DNA of 41,229 nucleotides from NCBI GenBank assembly GCA_025937785.1, contig JAICQQ010000053.1:1-41229 (forward strand). Direction: 5' to 3'. The DNA comes from Polyangiaceae bacterium. Lineage in GTDB: Bacteria > Myxococcota_A > Polyangia > Polyangiales > Polyangiaceae. Shown here piece by piece: positions 33,569 to 40,329 of this stretch. A program made the translations under genes and the position numbers. The notes under the pieces are model-generated. The model saw nothing but the letters and a program-made list of their open reading frames with translations, was not told the DNA's origin and made no database searches. Every line of letters starts with the position of its first letter. Within the stretch, counting starts at the first letter, position 1.

Positions 33569-34693
33569 TCAGTAGGTTTGCTTGCGCTTCAAACGCTGCC
33601 CATCGCGAAGGGCGTTCCCGTCGGCGTTGTCGTACACAAGTGCGGCCGTGCAGGCCAACACGAGTTTCATGCTGCCGGTCAACTTGCCCTCTAGAGCCCA
33701 AATCCACATGTAGCGCGTCGATTCAGTTCCGCAGTCGCCAGTAGCCTGTTCTTGGTACGGCTCCGTCCGTCCGTACTTCGCTTCGAGCACGTCAACCATC
33801 CGTGCTCGATTTCCCCGAAGCATCAACGTCAGCTCGCAGAGCCTGCTTGCGCAAAACAAGCCGCCAACGGCCTCTATTTGCAGCGGCGAGTGTACAGTTA
33901 GCTTGTCACACGCGAACCCCAAAATCCCCTCCTCCTTGTCTTCGCCGTAAGTTCCCCCTCGGCGCTTACATTCCGCCCTTGCCTGCTTTGGGGTAAGCCC
34001 GAAATCAAAGCCACCCGCACCAGTAGGGAACGTTGGTCGTTGAGGCTCGAATGCGCCACGGCCCTCTGCGCTCGCGTAGAAGACGATTGATTGGTACTCT
34101 GCCTCGTCTTCCAGCGCCCACACGGATATCTCGCGTTCCTCACTACTCCACGTGGCCGAGAGGCCGTTGCGCTCCGACGCGGGCCCCAGGCGTTGCGAGA
34201 ACGTCGTTATCCAAGCGCTAGCTCCTCGCTCTGCATCCGTCATTGAATCGTGGGCCTGCTTGTGCGTCAGCACGCAGAGACGTGCGCCCTCCGAGATACC
34301 CACCCCACCGCAGTAGGTGGCCGTGAGGTTTGGCTGTCCTGGTAGGTCGCACATGATCCAGCCTTGGCCCGAAACTACCCAGCGTCGCACCGTACCGCCT
34401 TGGTCAGGGCAGTATCGCAACAGTGTCGACGGTGGGCTGCCGAGGGCGACGCCTTGTTCGGCGGCGAGCGGGATTGGTGGGGGAGCTTGCTCGGGATGTG
34501 GTGGTGCTGCTTGCGGCTCCGCGCTCGAGCGAGCGGATGCAATTGGAGCGGCCGGAGGTGATGCCGGTACTGCCTGAGCGGAAGTTGTCGGCATCTGCCG
34601 AGGGCTGGCTGCGGGGCTTGGGCCCCGGCAGCCCACAGCTGTCAAAGCCGTGATACTGACGATCGTGCACACCGAAAGAGGGATGGTGCCCAT
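33569..34693 (-). CDS. accessory lipoprotein carried by the element
   Basis: 374 residues. The signal MGTIPLSVCTIVSITALTAVGC has a lipobox ending at Cys22. A Pro/Ala/Ser linker (about residues 25-85) is followed by a globular part with about ten cysteines in pairs (for example YCPDQGG, IMCDLPG; FCASRLCELTL). It probably folds outside the cytoplasm. Base composition is visibly less GC-rich than in the flanking genes, which suggests separate acquisition. It sits between the integrase 3' tail and the replication part, where cargo is often found. Confidence 0.6.
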   Translation of the reverse strand: MGTIPLSVCTIVSITALTAVGCRGPSPAASPRQMPTTSAQAVPASPPAAPIASARSSAEPQAAPPHPEQAPPPIPLAAEQGVALGSPPSTLLRYCPDQGGTVRRWVVSGQGWIMCDLPGQPNLTATYCGGVGISEGARLCVLTHKQAHDSMTDAERGASAWITTFSQRLGPASERNGLSATWSSEEREISVWALEDEAEYQSIVFYASAEGRGAFEPQRPTFPTGAGGFDFGLTPKQARAECKRRGGTYGEDKEEGILGFACDKLTVHSPLQIEAVGGLFCASRLCELTLMLRGNRARMVDVLEAKYGRTEPYQEQATGDCGTESTRYMWIWALEGKLTGSMKLVLACTAALVYDNADGNALRDGQRLKRKQTY

Positions 34694-34742
34694 GATCAGC
34701 GAACGGTATCAAACGCCCTTGTGGTTGGCGACAGCGCGTCAG

Positions 34743-35085
34743 TCACCGGCGCTTTGCCCGTTCTTCGCTGAGGTCGGTGACTGTAGGCGTCCCAGGCTCC
34801 GGCTCGGCCAAAAGCCGCCCCAAGGCTTCGTGGGCAACCCGAGCGGCGTGGAGGTCACCCGCCACGGTGGCCGCGCCCAGAGCGGCTGTCAGGGCCTGCA
34901 CGAGGGTGGTTCTGGGGGACGCAGGCGCGGGCTCGGGAGCATTCGCACGCGCCTCATTTCGTATCGCACGCCCGCTCAAGGTCGCGGAGTTAGCCTCGTC
35001 GGCGCCGATGGTTTCGGCGTGCTTACCTTGAGCGATCGGCGGTTTCTCTCGGGGATTGTCAGCAGTTTCCGCATTCGATTCCCGG
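34743..35085 (-). pseudogene. stranded 3' end of the integrase gene
   Basis: The minus-strand frame that enters the right attachment core reads WRRRESN, the same frame as the integrase at the left core. It then continues for 110 codons (AETADNPREKPPIAQGKH... to ARVAHEALGRLLAEPEPGTPTVTDLSEERAKRR). Joining 21325-20109, the core, and 35073-34743 gives 1569 bases, exactly 523 codons with one stop. So in the excised circle this is the integrase C-terminus. In the integrated form a host ATG at 35138 lies in frame and could allow separate translation. Confidence 0.75.
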
Positions 35086-35094
35086 CGCCTCCAC
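35074..35094 (+). other. attR core (ssrA 3' end copy)
   Basis: Identical over 21 bp to the ssrA 3' end at 20088-20108. Beyond it lies host sequence that must have followed ssrA before integration, starting with a hairpin. Confidence 0.93.
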
Positions 35095-35495
35095 CTATGT
35101 GAGGGAAGCGTTTCCCTCACCACTTTCGCGCCGCTCATATTCACTTTGGCGCGCCTTCGGCGCGGCCAGGCGCCTCCTGCTCTGAGCTTGAGCAGCCCCA
35201 TTCGCGTGCTTGTGACACGCGTTTGAGCAAACAATTCGCTTGCTTGCGCGTTGCTCACTAGCCACGGGGCTTGTGGAGTTCCATCGCGCTGCGCCTTCGG
35301 CGCGGCCAGGCGCCGCCACCTATGGGAGGGAGTCGTCTCCCTCCCCACTCTCGCGCCGCTCATATTCTTTTTGGCGCGCCTGCGGCGTGACCAGCGCCTC
35401 CACAAGGCTTTCTGAGCAATCTCACATGTCTGCGGGTGCTTACTAGCCTTGTGGCCTGTGAGTTGCCCCGTGCTGCAGCTTCGGCGCTCGCGCTC
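35094..35495. repeat. diverged tandem duplication of the ssrA-downstream region
   Basis: Unit 1 starts at 35094 and unit 2 at 35320 (226 bases apart). Both begin CCACCTATG, then a hairpin, then CGCGCCGCTCATATTC. Unit 2 is shorter by about 50 bases. The second hairpin (35324-35345, GGGAGGGAG-TCGT-CTCCCTCCC) differs from the first at two stem positions on each side with matching changes. A third partial copy of the acceptor end (GCGCCTCCAC) follows near 35392. No gene is seen in 35095-35627. Confidence 0.7.
35099..35120 (+). terminator. original ssrA terminator hairpin, displaced by the element
   Basis: GTGAGGGAA-GCGT-TTCCCTCAC is a perfect 9-bp stem. In the empty site it would lie 5 bases after the ssrA acceptor stem. 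It has no strong U-tract (CACTTTCG follows), so termination or 3'-end processing is inferred. Confidence 0.55.
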
Positions 35496-35499
35496 GCGC

Positions 35500-35530
35500 G
35501 GGGGGGTGGGGGTGGGGTTGGGGGTTAGGG
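35500..35530 (+). other. G-quadruplex-forming tract
   Basis: Five G-runs of 7, 5, 4, 5 and 3 bases separated by one to three bases (T, T, TT, TTA). It fits the four-run quadruplex pattern and lies 97 bases downstream of the batD stop on the opposite strand. Confidence 0.6.
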
Positions 35531-35627
35531 TCCGGTTCCATGTCCTAATGGGCGACGGCGAAACGGTACCGTCGAGAAACCCGCGAGACGTGGGCGGCCT
35601 CGGTGGCTTGGGGGAAAGGTCGGAACT

Positions 35628-37001
35628 TTACCCGTTGAGCTCGGGGAGCGTGTCGCGCGGCGAGGGAGGTTTCGAGCTTTTTCGGTAGCGCTCGAGGGGG
35701 GGCACGAGTTCGGACGGCGTGCCGCGCTTCGACCCGGCAGCTACGCGTTGCTCCAGCGCCTCCGTGGCCTTGACGAGTGGCTTGTTGGCTCCAGACGCGC
35801 GCAGTCGCTCCAGTGTCGGCACCCCGCTCGCCAGTGCGTAGCGAAGCCACGCGTAGAGAGCCGAGAGGGTTGCACCATCGTTGCCGGACTTGGCGGCGCC
35901 GATGAGAATCGCGAAGGCGACTTTCTCGCCCGCGGTCTGCTGAACTCGTGCGCGCCTGGCCCGCACGGCGCGCAGATGCCGGCGTAGCCGGAGCGTCACG
36001 AACACCGCAGCCACCAGGAGCAGCAGGCTTCCGCTTAGCTTGGCGGCCGCCTGTGGGCCACCGACACAGCCAGCTCCTAAATGCGGATTGACGCGGGCGC
36101 GGAACGACACTGCGTCCGCGACAGCTTCGTCGTAGCGACCCGTGGAGGGATCGAGCCAGAAAACCGAAATGCGCGGAAGTGTGAAAAAGCCCCACTCGTT
36201 GGCAACATAGGTGACGCTGTCGACTCGCTCTGCACGATACCGACCGCGCTCGGCGTTCGTCGTGCTGGTCGCCTCCCCGGGGTAGCGCGCGAGGCCGGCG
36301 ACATCCGGCGCTTCGATGGCAGGCAGCATGATGGCGTCCGTCTCGACGGCGGTCACCTTCACGCGGACGGTGAACGAATCCCCAACGCGCAGCGCGCCGA
36401 GATCAGCGTCGATGCTCCTCTCGACCTGCACATCTTTGGCGACGACGGGCACGCGCCCCGCCGTGCCGCTCGGGATATCGGCCTTGAGTTCGACGGGTTT
36501 CGTCGAGACCACTTGCATCGCTCCGTTCCCGTCAGCGACCGTGATGCCCACGCCTGGGATCGTGAGCTGGCCAGCCTGCTCTGGAAATACCAGATAGCGC
36601 CGCTTCTGAACCAGGAACGGCACGCCCGCGATTTCACGGACTTCAGGTGGCGGGGCGGACTTCGAAAGCACGCAGACGGCACCCCGCACGCGGACCTCGG
36701 GAAAGAAGGGCGCGGGCTTGTTCGTCGCCCGGTCGTCGCGCAGAATCGAGACCTCGACCTGGCTCATCTGACCCACGTAAGCGGGGTTTGGACCAACGAG
36801 AGCGGCTTCGGCGCGCGGCTCGGCGAGCTGGACGTCCTCGGCTGTCTCCCGAAGTGCGGCGTGGGGGGCCGCGGGGAGTGCGGCGGGGAGTGCGGCGGGG
36901 AGTGCGGCGGGAAGTGCGGCGGGGGGTGCGGCGTGTTCGTCAGCGAACGCAGCTCTCGGCAGCAGCAGCAGCGCGACCAGGATCCAGCGGCAACGAGTCA
37001 C
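35628..37001 (-). CDS. batD: BatD-like protein (oxygen-tolerance family)
   Basis: 457 residues. Signal peptide (WILVALLLLPRAAFADEH), then an ALPA repeat stretch (residues about 28-46) encoded by 12-bp units. An extracytoplasmic beta-rich part contains VGPNPAYVGQMSQVEVSILRDD and RVGDSFTVRVKVTAVET, which match the start of BatD-type repeats. One membrane helix (LSGSLLLLVAAVFVTLRL) leads to a cytoplasmic helical tail. BatD works with BatA/BatB in Bat systems; its precise role is unknown. The ATG overlaps the upstream gene's stop (ATGA). Confidence 0.8.
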   Translation of the reverse strand: MTRCRWILVALLLLPRAAFADEHAAPPAALPAALPAALPAALPAAPHAALRETAEDVQLAEPRAEAALVGPNPAYVGQMSQVEVSILRDDRATNKPAPFFPEVRVRGAVCVLSKSAPPPEVREIAGVPFLVQKRRYLVFPEQAGQLTIPGVGITVADGNGAMQVVSTKPVELKADIPSGTAGRVPVVAKDVQVERSIDADLGALRVGDSFTVRVKVTAVETDAIMLPAIEAPDVAGLARYPGEATSTTNAERGRYRAERVDSVTYVANEWGFFTLPRISVFWLDPSTGRYDEAVADAVSFRARVNPHLGAGCVGGPQAAAKLSGSLLLLVAAVFVTLRLRRHLRAVRARRARVQQTAGEKVAFAILIGAAKSGNDGATLSALYAWLRYALASGVPTLERLRASGANKPLVKATEALEQRVAAGSKRGTPSELVPPLERYRKSSKPPSPRDTLPELNG

Positions 37002-38587
37002 GGTCTCTTCTTTCGAGCGGCCTGAATGGAGAACTTAGCTCTCAAGAAATCGGCGGGCGACGTCGCCACTCGTTTCATCCAGCGTTCGCTTTCGGCTTGC
37101 GAGAGCGAGGTCTTCTCGTCCACCTGTTGCTGATCGGTGTCGAGAGCTTTGTCGTGGGGCCCCTGGAGCTGGTCCTTGCGAAGCTGACCGGCGGTTGGGT
37201 CCGCGGGCTCCTGCGAGGGCTTTTTGAGATCATCGAAGTCCGTCGTTTGTTGCAAACCGTCGAGCACGTCTTGCAGGTAGTCTCGATTCTTCCGCGCGGC
37301 GCGATGCGTGGGGCGACGCTTCAACACATGGTCATAGACGGCGATGGCGCTGGCGATCTCGCGCGCCTGCGCGTGCGCATTCGCCAGATTGAACGAGGCG
37401 TCGATCGCATCGACACGGCCGAATTGTTCCTGGGCGCGTTTCCAATCATGGGCTGTATAGTAGGCGACCCCCTTCCACATCGGGTCCTCGAATCGCTCCG
37501 CAGCGGCCTTGTATTCTTTGGCCTCGAACAGACGGCGCCCCTGTTGATCGCGCGTCAGCCAGGGATCGAGCCACCATGCATCCTCGGAGCCGGAGCAACC
37601 CGAGAGCGTCAGAGCCAACAGCGCCGTGGTCACACGACCGAGCACCCAACCCCGGCGAAACCACCACAACACCCCCAGTGCAAACACGAACGCCAGCCCG
37701 TAGCCTGAATCCTCCCAGAGCGAGGCATCGTCGAAGTCGGCGCTGGCGGTCCGCGCCCGTTTCAACAGTGTGTCGATGCGACGCAGATCCGTGCCACCCA
37801 GGCTCAAGTCGACTACGTCTGCGCCCGCGCGCTCCAAGCGCTCGAACCCGGCGCGGTCGAGCCCAGGCAGCCCTTCGCCTGGCCGTCCCTCCTCGGTGCC
37901 CACGGCCCAGCCCACCAGCGACACCCGATCGGGAGCCAACGCCGCCAACGCCGCCAACGCGTCGGCGCCCTCCGGCGGGATGGAGTCAGCGGCCACCAAG
38001 ACCACGGTGGGTCCGTGCTCGGCTTGCCCTAGCGCGTTGGCCAAGGGAGCCAGCGCTGCAAAATGCTCGCCATCCTGGGGCATGAGCTTCGGATCCAAGA
38101 CGTCGACATAAGGGATCAGAGCGTCGACGTCGTCGGTGGGGGGCATTACTACGTGCGCGCTCCCACTAACGGCTAGGATCCCAGTGCGCGCGCCGCGTCT
38201 GAGCTCGATCAAGTCGCGCAGCTTGAGCCTGAGACGCCCCACGCGCGAGGGGCCAATGTCGCGACCCGCCATCGAGCTCGAAAGATCGACGACGACCAGT
38301 AAGGTCGTGTCGTCGGGGCCCTCCGGCGTATCGCTAAGGCGGTAGGCAGGACCCGCCATCGCGACCGCGAGCACGAGCCCAAATGGGGCCAGCAAGACCG
38401 CGGGGGTGACCCACCGCGACGACGACTGGCGGGTGACGAGGTGGCTGAGCAGATGCGGAGCAATCGTCGACTTCCATGGGTCGGTCGCCTTGCTGCGCAT
38501 CAAGCTCACTATCGCCAGCGCGAGCGGCGGAAGCGCAACGAGCAGCCACCAAGGCCTGAGAAAGTGGAAGGTCGACAGCGCGTCCAT
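36998..38587 (-). CDS. batB: BatB-BatC fusion: membrane VWA domain plus TPR
   Basis: 529 residues from the ATG at 38587 (MDALSTFHFLRPWWLL). Two N-terminal membrane helices, a VWA domain with DLSSS at 101-105, and two further helices (GLAFVFALGVLWWF; VTTALLALTLSGC) are followed by a TPR region (YKAAAERFEDPMWKGVAYYTAHDWKRAQEQFGRVDAIDASFNLANAHAQ). In Bacteroides the TPR part is the separate BatC protein. The frame extends upstream through a 77-bp repeat array, but the BatB homology begins at 38587. The start overlaps the last mini-ORF stop by one base. Confidence 0.85.
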   Translation of the reverse strand: MDALSTFHFLRPWWLLVALPPLALAIVSLMRSKATDPWKSTIAPHLLSHLVTRQSSSRWVTPAVLLAPFGLVLAVAMAGPAYRLSDTPEGPDDTTLLVVVDLSSSMAGRDIGPSRVGRLRLKLRDLIELRRGARTGILAVSGSAHVVMPPTDDVDALIPYVDVLDPKLMPQDGEHFAALAPLANALGQAEHGPTVVLVAADSIPPEGADALAALAALAPDRVSLVGWAVGTEEGRPGEGLPGLDRAGFERLERAGADVVDLSLGGTDLRRIDTLLKRARTASADFDDASLWEDSGYGLAFVFALGVLWWFRRGWVLGRVTTALLALTLSGCSGSEDAWWLDPWLTRDQQGRRLFEAKEYKAAAERFEDPMWKGVAYYTAHDWKRAQEQFGRVDAIDASFNLANAHAQAREIASAIAVYDHVLKRRPTHRAARKNRDYLQDVLDGLQQTTDFDDLKKPSQEPADPTAGQLRKDQLQGPHDKALDTDQQQVDEKTSLSQAESERWMKRVATSPADFLRAKFSIQAARKKRP

Positions 38588-38664
38588 CACAGCGCACCCT
38601 TTCGTTGCTGAAGCAGCGCCGGTAGCGCAACCGCCAGCGAGAAGCAGCTCGGCAGCGTGTCCAT
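38587..38664 (-). CDS. mini-ORF 3 between batA and batB
   Basis: 25 residues beginning MDTLPSC. Its stop overlaps the batB start, so translation could be handed from batA through three mini-ORFs to batB. Confidence 0.4.
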   Translation of the reverse strand: MDTLPSCFSLAVALPALLQQRKGAL

Positions 38665-38741
38665 CACAGCGCACCCTTTCGTTGCTGAAGCAGCGCCGGT
38701 AGCGCAACCGCCAGCGAGAAGCAGCTCGACAGCGTGTCCAT
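38664..38741 (-). CDS. mini-ORF 2 between batA and batB
   Basis: 25 residues beginning MDTLSSC, otherwise as its neighbours. It differs from mini-ORF 1 at residues 3 and 5. Confidence 0.4.
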   Translation of the reverse strand: MDTLSSCFSLAVALPALLQQRKGAL

Positions 38742-38818
38742 CACAGCGCACCCTTTCGTTGCTGAAGCAGCGCCGGTAGCGCAACCGCCAGCGAGAAGCA
38801 GCTCGGCAGCGCGTCCAT
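38741..38818 (-). CDS. mini-ORF 1 between batA and batB
   Basis: 25 residues beginning MDALPSC and ending QQRKGAL. Its ATG shares one base with the batA stop. An AAAGGG sequence about 10 bases upstream could serve as ribosome-binding site. Whether a stable peptide is made is unknown. Confidence 0.4.
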   Translation of the reverse strand: MDALPSCFSLAVALPALLQQRKGAL

Positions 38819-39810
38819 CACAGCACACCCTTTCGTTGCTGAAGCAGCGCCGGTAGCGCAAGCGCTAGCGAGAAGCAGCACAAGATCACCGCGGCCGCGC
38901 CGAGCGGGTAGTAGAAGATGGTTCGCGTCGGCGTGTAGGTGTGCGACTCGTACTCGATGACTTCCAACCGATCGAGCTCTGCGTAGATGCGCGCTAGCTC
39001 CTTGCGATCGTTGGCGTGGAAGTAGCGTCCACGGGTGCGCGCTGCGATCTGCTTCAGCACGTCTTCATTGAGTCTCTCTTCACCCGCCAGGGTGGGATCC
39101 CCGACCCCTATCACGTGGATCGTGATGCCGTGTCGTGCGGCGATGTGCGAGGCGGTCAGCGGTGGGACTTCGCTTCCGGTATCGTTCCCGTCCGTGAGCA
39201 GCACGAGCACGCGGTTAGAAGCTCGCGAGCGTTCGAACGTGCGGATCGCCAGGCCGATGGCGTCGCCGAGCACCGTACTGTCGCCGGCCATGTGCGTCTC
39301 GGTCTCGGCGAGCAGTCGGTTCACGAGCGACAAGTCCACGGTGAACGGCACCTGCATGTAAGGTGCGGCGCCGAAAACCATCAAGCCCACGCGGTCGCCG
39401 GCGCGCTTGGCGACGAAGTCGCGCACTACTTCTTTGACGACCGCGAGGCGTGTGGCCTCGGCGCCTGCGTGATTCTCGAGGTCGCGCGTGTCCATGGAGC
39501 CGGACAAGTCGACAGCGAGCAAGAGGTCGCGTGCGGAACGCTTGATGGACACCGGTTCGGAGCGCAGCGTGGGGTTCGCGAGCGCAAACACGGTGAACAG
39601 CCATGTGAGCCCCAGCAGCACGAAGCGCACGTGGGCCCTGCGCCGCACGATGGCGCCGTGTTGCGGGGAGGTGCCCGTGAGCTCCGCGAGGCGCGCGAAG
39701 AACGGCACCCGGAGCGCCTCGACCGTCTCGGTGCGCGGTGGCACGAAGCGCCACACCACGACAGGCAGCGGCAATGCGATGAGAGCCCACGGGAACGCGA
39801 GCTCAAACAT
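38818..39810 (-). CDS. batA: BatA-like membrane VWA protein
   Basis: 330 residues. Two N-terminal membrane segments (FPWALIALPLPVVVW; VRFVLLGLTWLFTVFALA) are followed by a VWA domain with DLSGS at 101-105 and the later TDGNDTGSEVPP. A C-terminal membrane helix (IFYYPLGAAAVILCCFSLALALPALL) precedes a short basic tail. Membrane-anchored BatA acts with BatB and a MoxR ATPase. The ATG overlaps the upstream stop by 8 bases. The C-terminal codons are the source of the 77-bp repeats. Confidence 0.88.
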   Translation of the reverse strand: MFELAFPWALIALPLPVVVWRFVPPRTETVEALRVPFFARLAELTGTSPQHGAIVRRRAHVRFVLLGLTWLFTVFALANPTLRSEPVSIKRSARDLLLAVDLSGSMDTRDLENHAGAEATRLAVVKEVVRDFVAKRAGDRVGLMVFGAAPYMQVPFTVDLSLVNRLLAETETHMAGDSTVLGDAIGLAIRTFERSRASNRVLVLLTDGNDTGSEVPPLTASHIAARHGITIHVIGVGDPTLAGEERLNEDVLKQIAARTRGRYFHANDRKELARIYAELDRLEVIEYESHTYTPTRTIFYYPLGAAAVILCCFSLALALPALLQQRKGVL

Positions 39811-40321
39811 GGTGGCCTCGCAGCCAGCGCTCGGCCCCCGCGAACAAGGCTCGGTCTCGAGCTTGCGGCACTTCGTCGGGGTTTCTCAGCACGAGCAAAA
39901 GCAGGGTCTGCTTGGCCTCGTCATTCAGAGCCCCCGGTGCGCTCCGCTCGAGGAACGCGAGCCACGCATCTCCGCTCAGGCCAGCGACTTGGTGCCGAGA
40001 AGAGGCTGCGAGCGCGGCCCGCTTCAAGAGGCCGGGCAGTCGAGCAACCGCCTGCGCGCGGTCAGGGCCTCCGGCGGCGCTGCGAAGCTCGCCGAGCTCT
40101 ACCAAAGCGGCGCGCCGATAGGTATTGCGACGATACCGACGCAGCGCTCGGTAGATACACGCCGTGACCGCCACCGCGAGCAGCCCGAAGAGTAAGTACC
40201 ATCCCCAAGTCCGGGGTGTGAACGCGACCGGCTCGGGAACTACGATCTCCACATAGTCTCGGTGGCCGATCGTACCGAAACCGGGCGGCAGAAAATCAGG
40301 GCGCGGCGGGATCTCGTCCAT
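39803..40321 (-). CDS. DUF4381-like membrane protein of the Bat operon
   Basis: 172 residues from the ATG at 40321 (MDEIPPRPDFLPPGFG) with AGGGGG upstream. A single membrane helix (TWGWYLLFGLLAVAVTACIYRAL) is followed by a basic stretch and a helical cytoplasmic part (LPGLLKRAALAASSRHQVAGLSGDAWLAFLERSAPG) that matches the LLR-A-gxxWlxfLd pattern of DUF4381. Proteins of this family sit between the DUF58 and BatA genes in such operons. The frame is open further upstream in the DUF58 gene, but that is a shadow. Confidence 0.75.
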   Translation of the reverse strand: MDEIPPRPDFLPPGFGTIGHRDYVEIVVPEPVAFTPRTWGWYLLFGLLAVAVTACIYRALRRYRRNTYRRAALVELGELRSAAGGPDRAQAVARLPGLLKRAALAASSRHQVAGLSGDAWLAFLERSAPGALNDEAKQTLLLLVLRNPDEVPQARDRALFAGAERWLRGHHV

Positions 40322-40329
40322 GTTGCCCC

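Larger units (their letters stand above)
38583..38880. repeat. 77-bp tandem repeat at the batA/batB junction
   Basis: Three full copies, plus the original batA 3' end as a fourth diverged copy. Each copy fuses the first codons of batB (MD(A/T)L) to the last 21 codons or so of batA (FSLA(V/L)ALPALLQQRKG). The period is 77 bases, one less than 26 codons, so each stop overlaps the next start as TGATG. Confidence 0.92.

Noticed and set aside
34650..35102. Plus-strand 150-codon frame over the right attachment site
   Set aside because: Antisense to the integrase tail and ends in the hairpin region; composition not protein-like.
35139..35405. Host-side extension of the integrase-tail frame
   Set aside because: It translates the duplicated non-coding ssrA-downstream hairpins; only the part inside the element matches the integrase frame.
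38588..38707. Longer N-terminus for the BatB-BatC protein
   Set aside because: The extra residues come from the 77-bp repeats read in another frame; the BatB membrane start begins at 38587.
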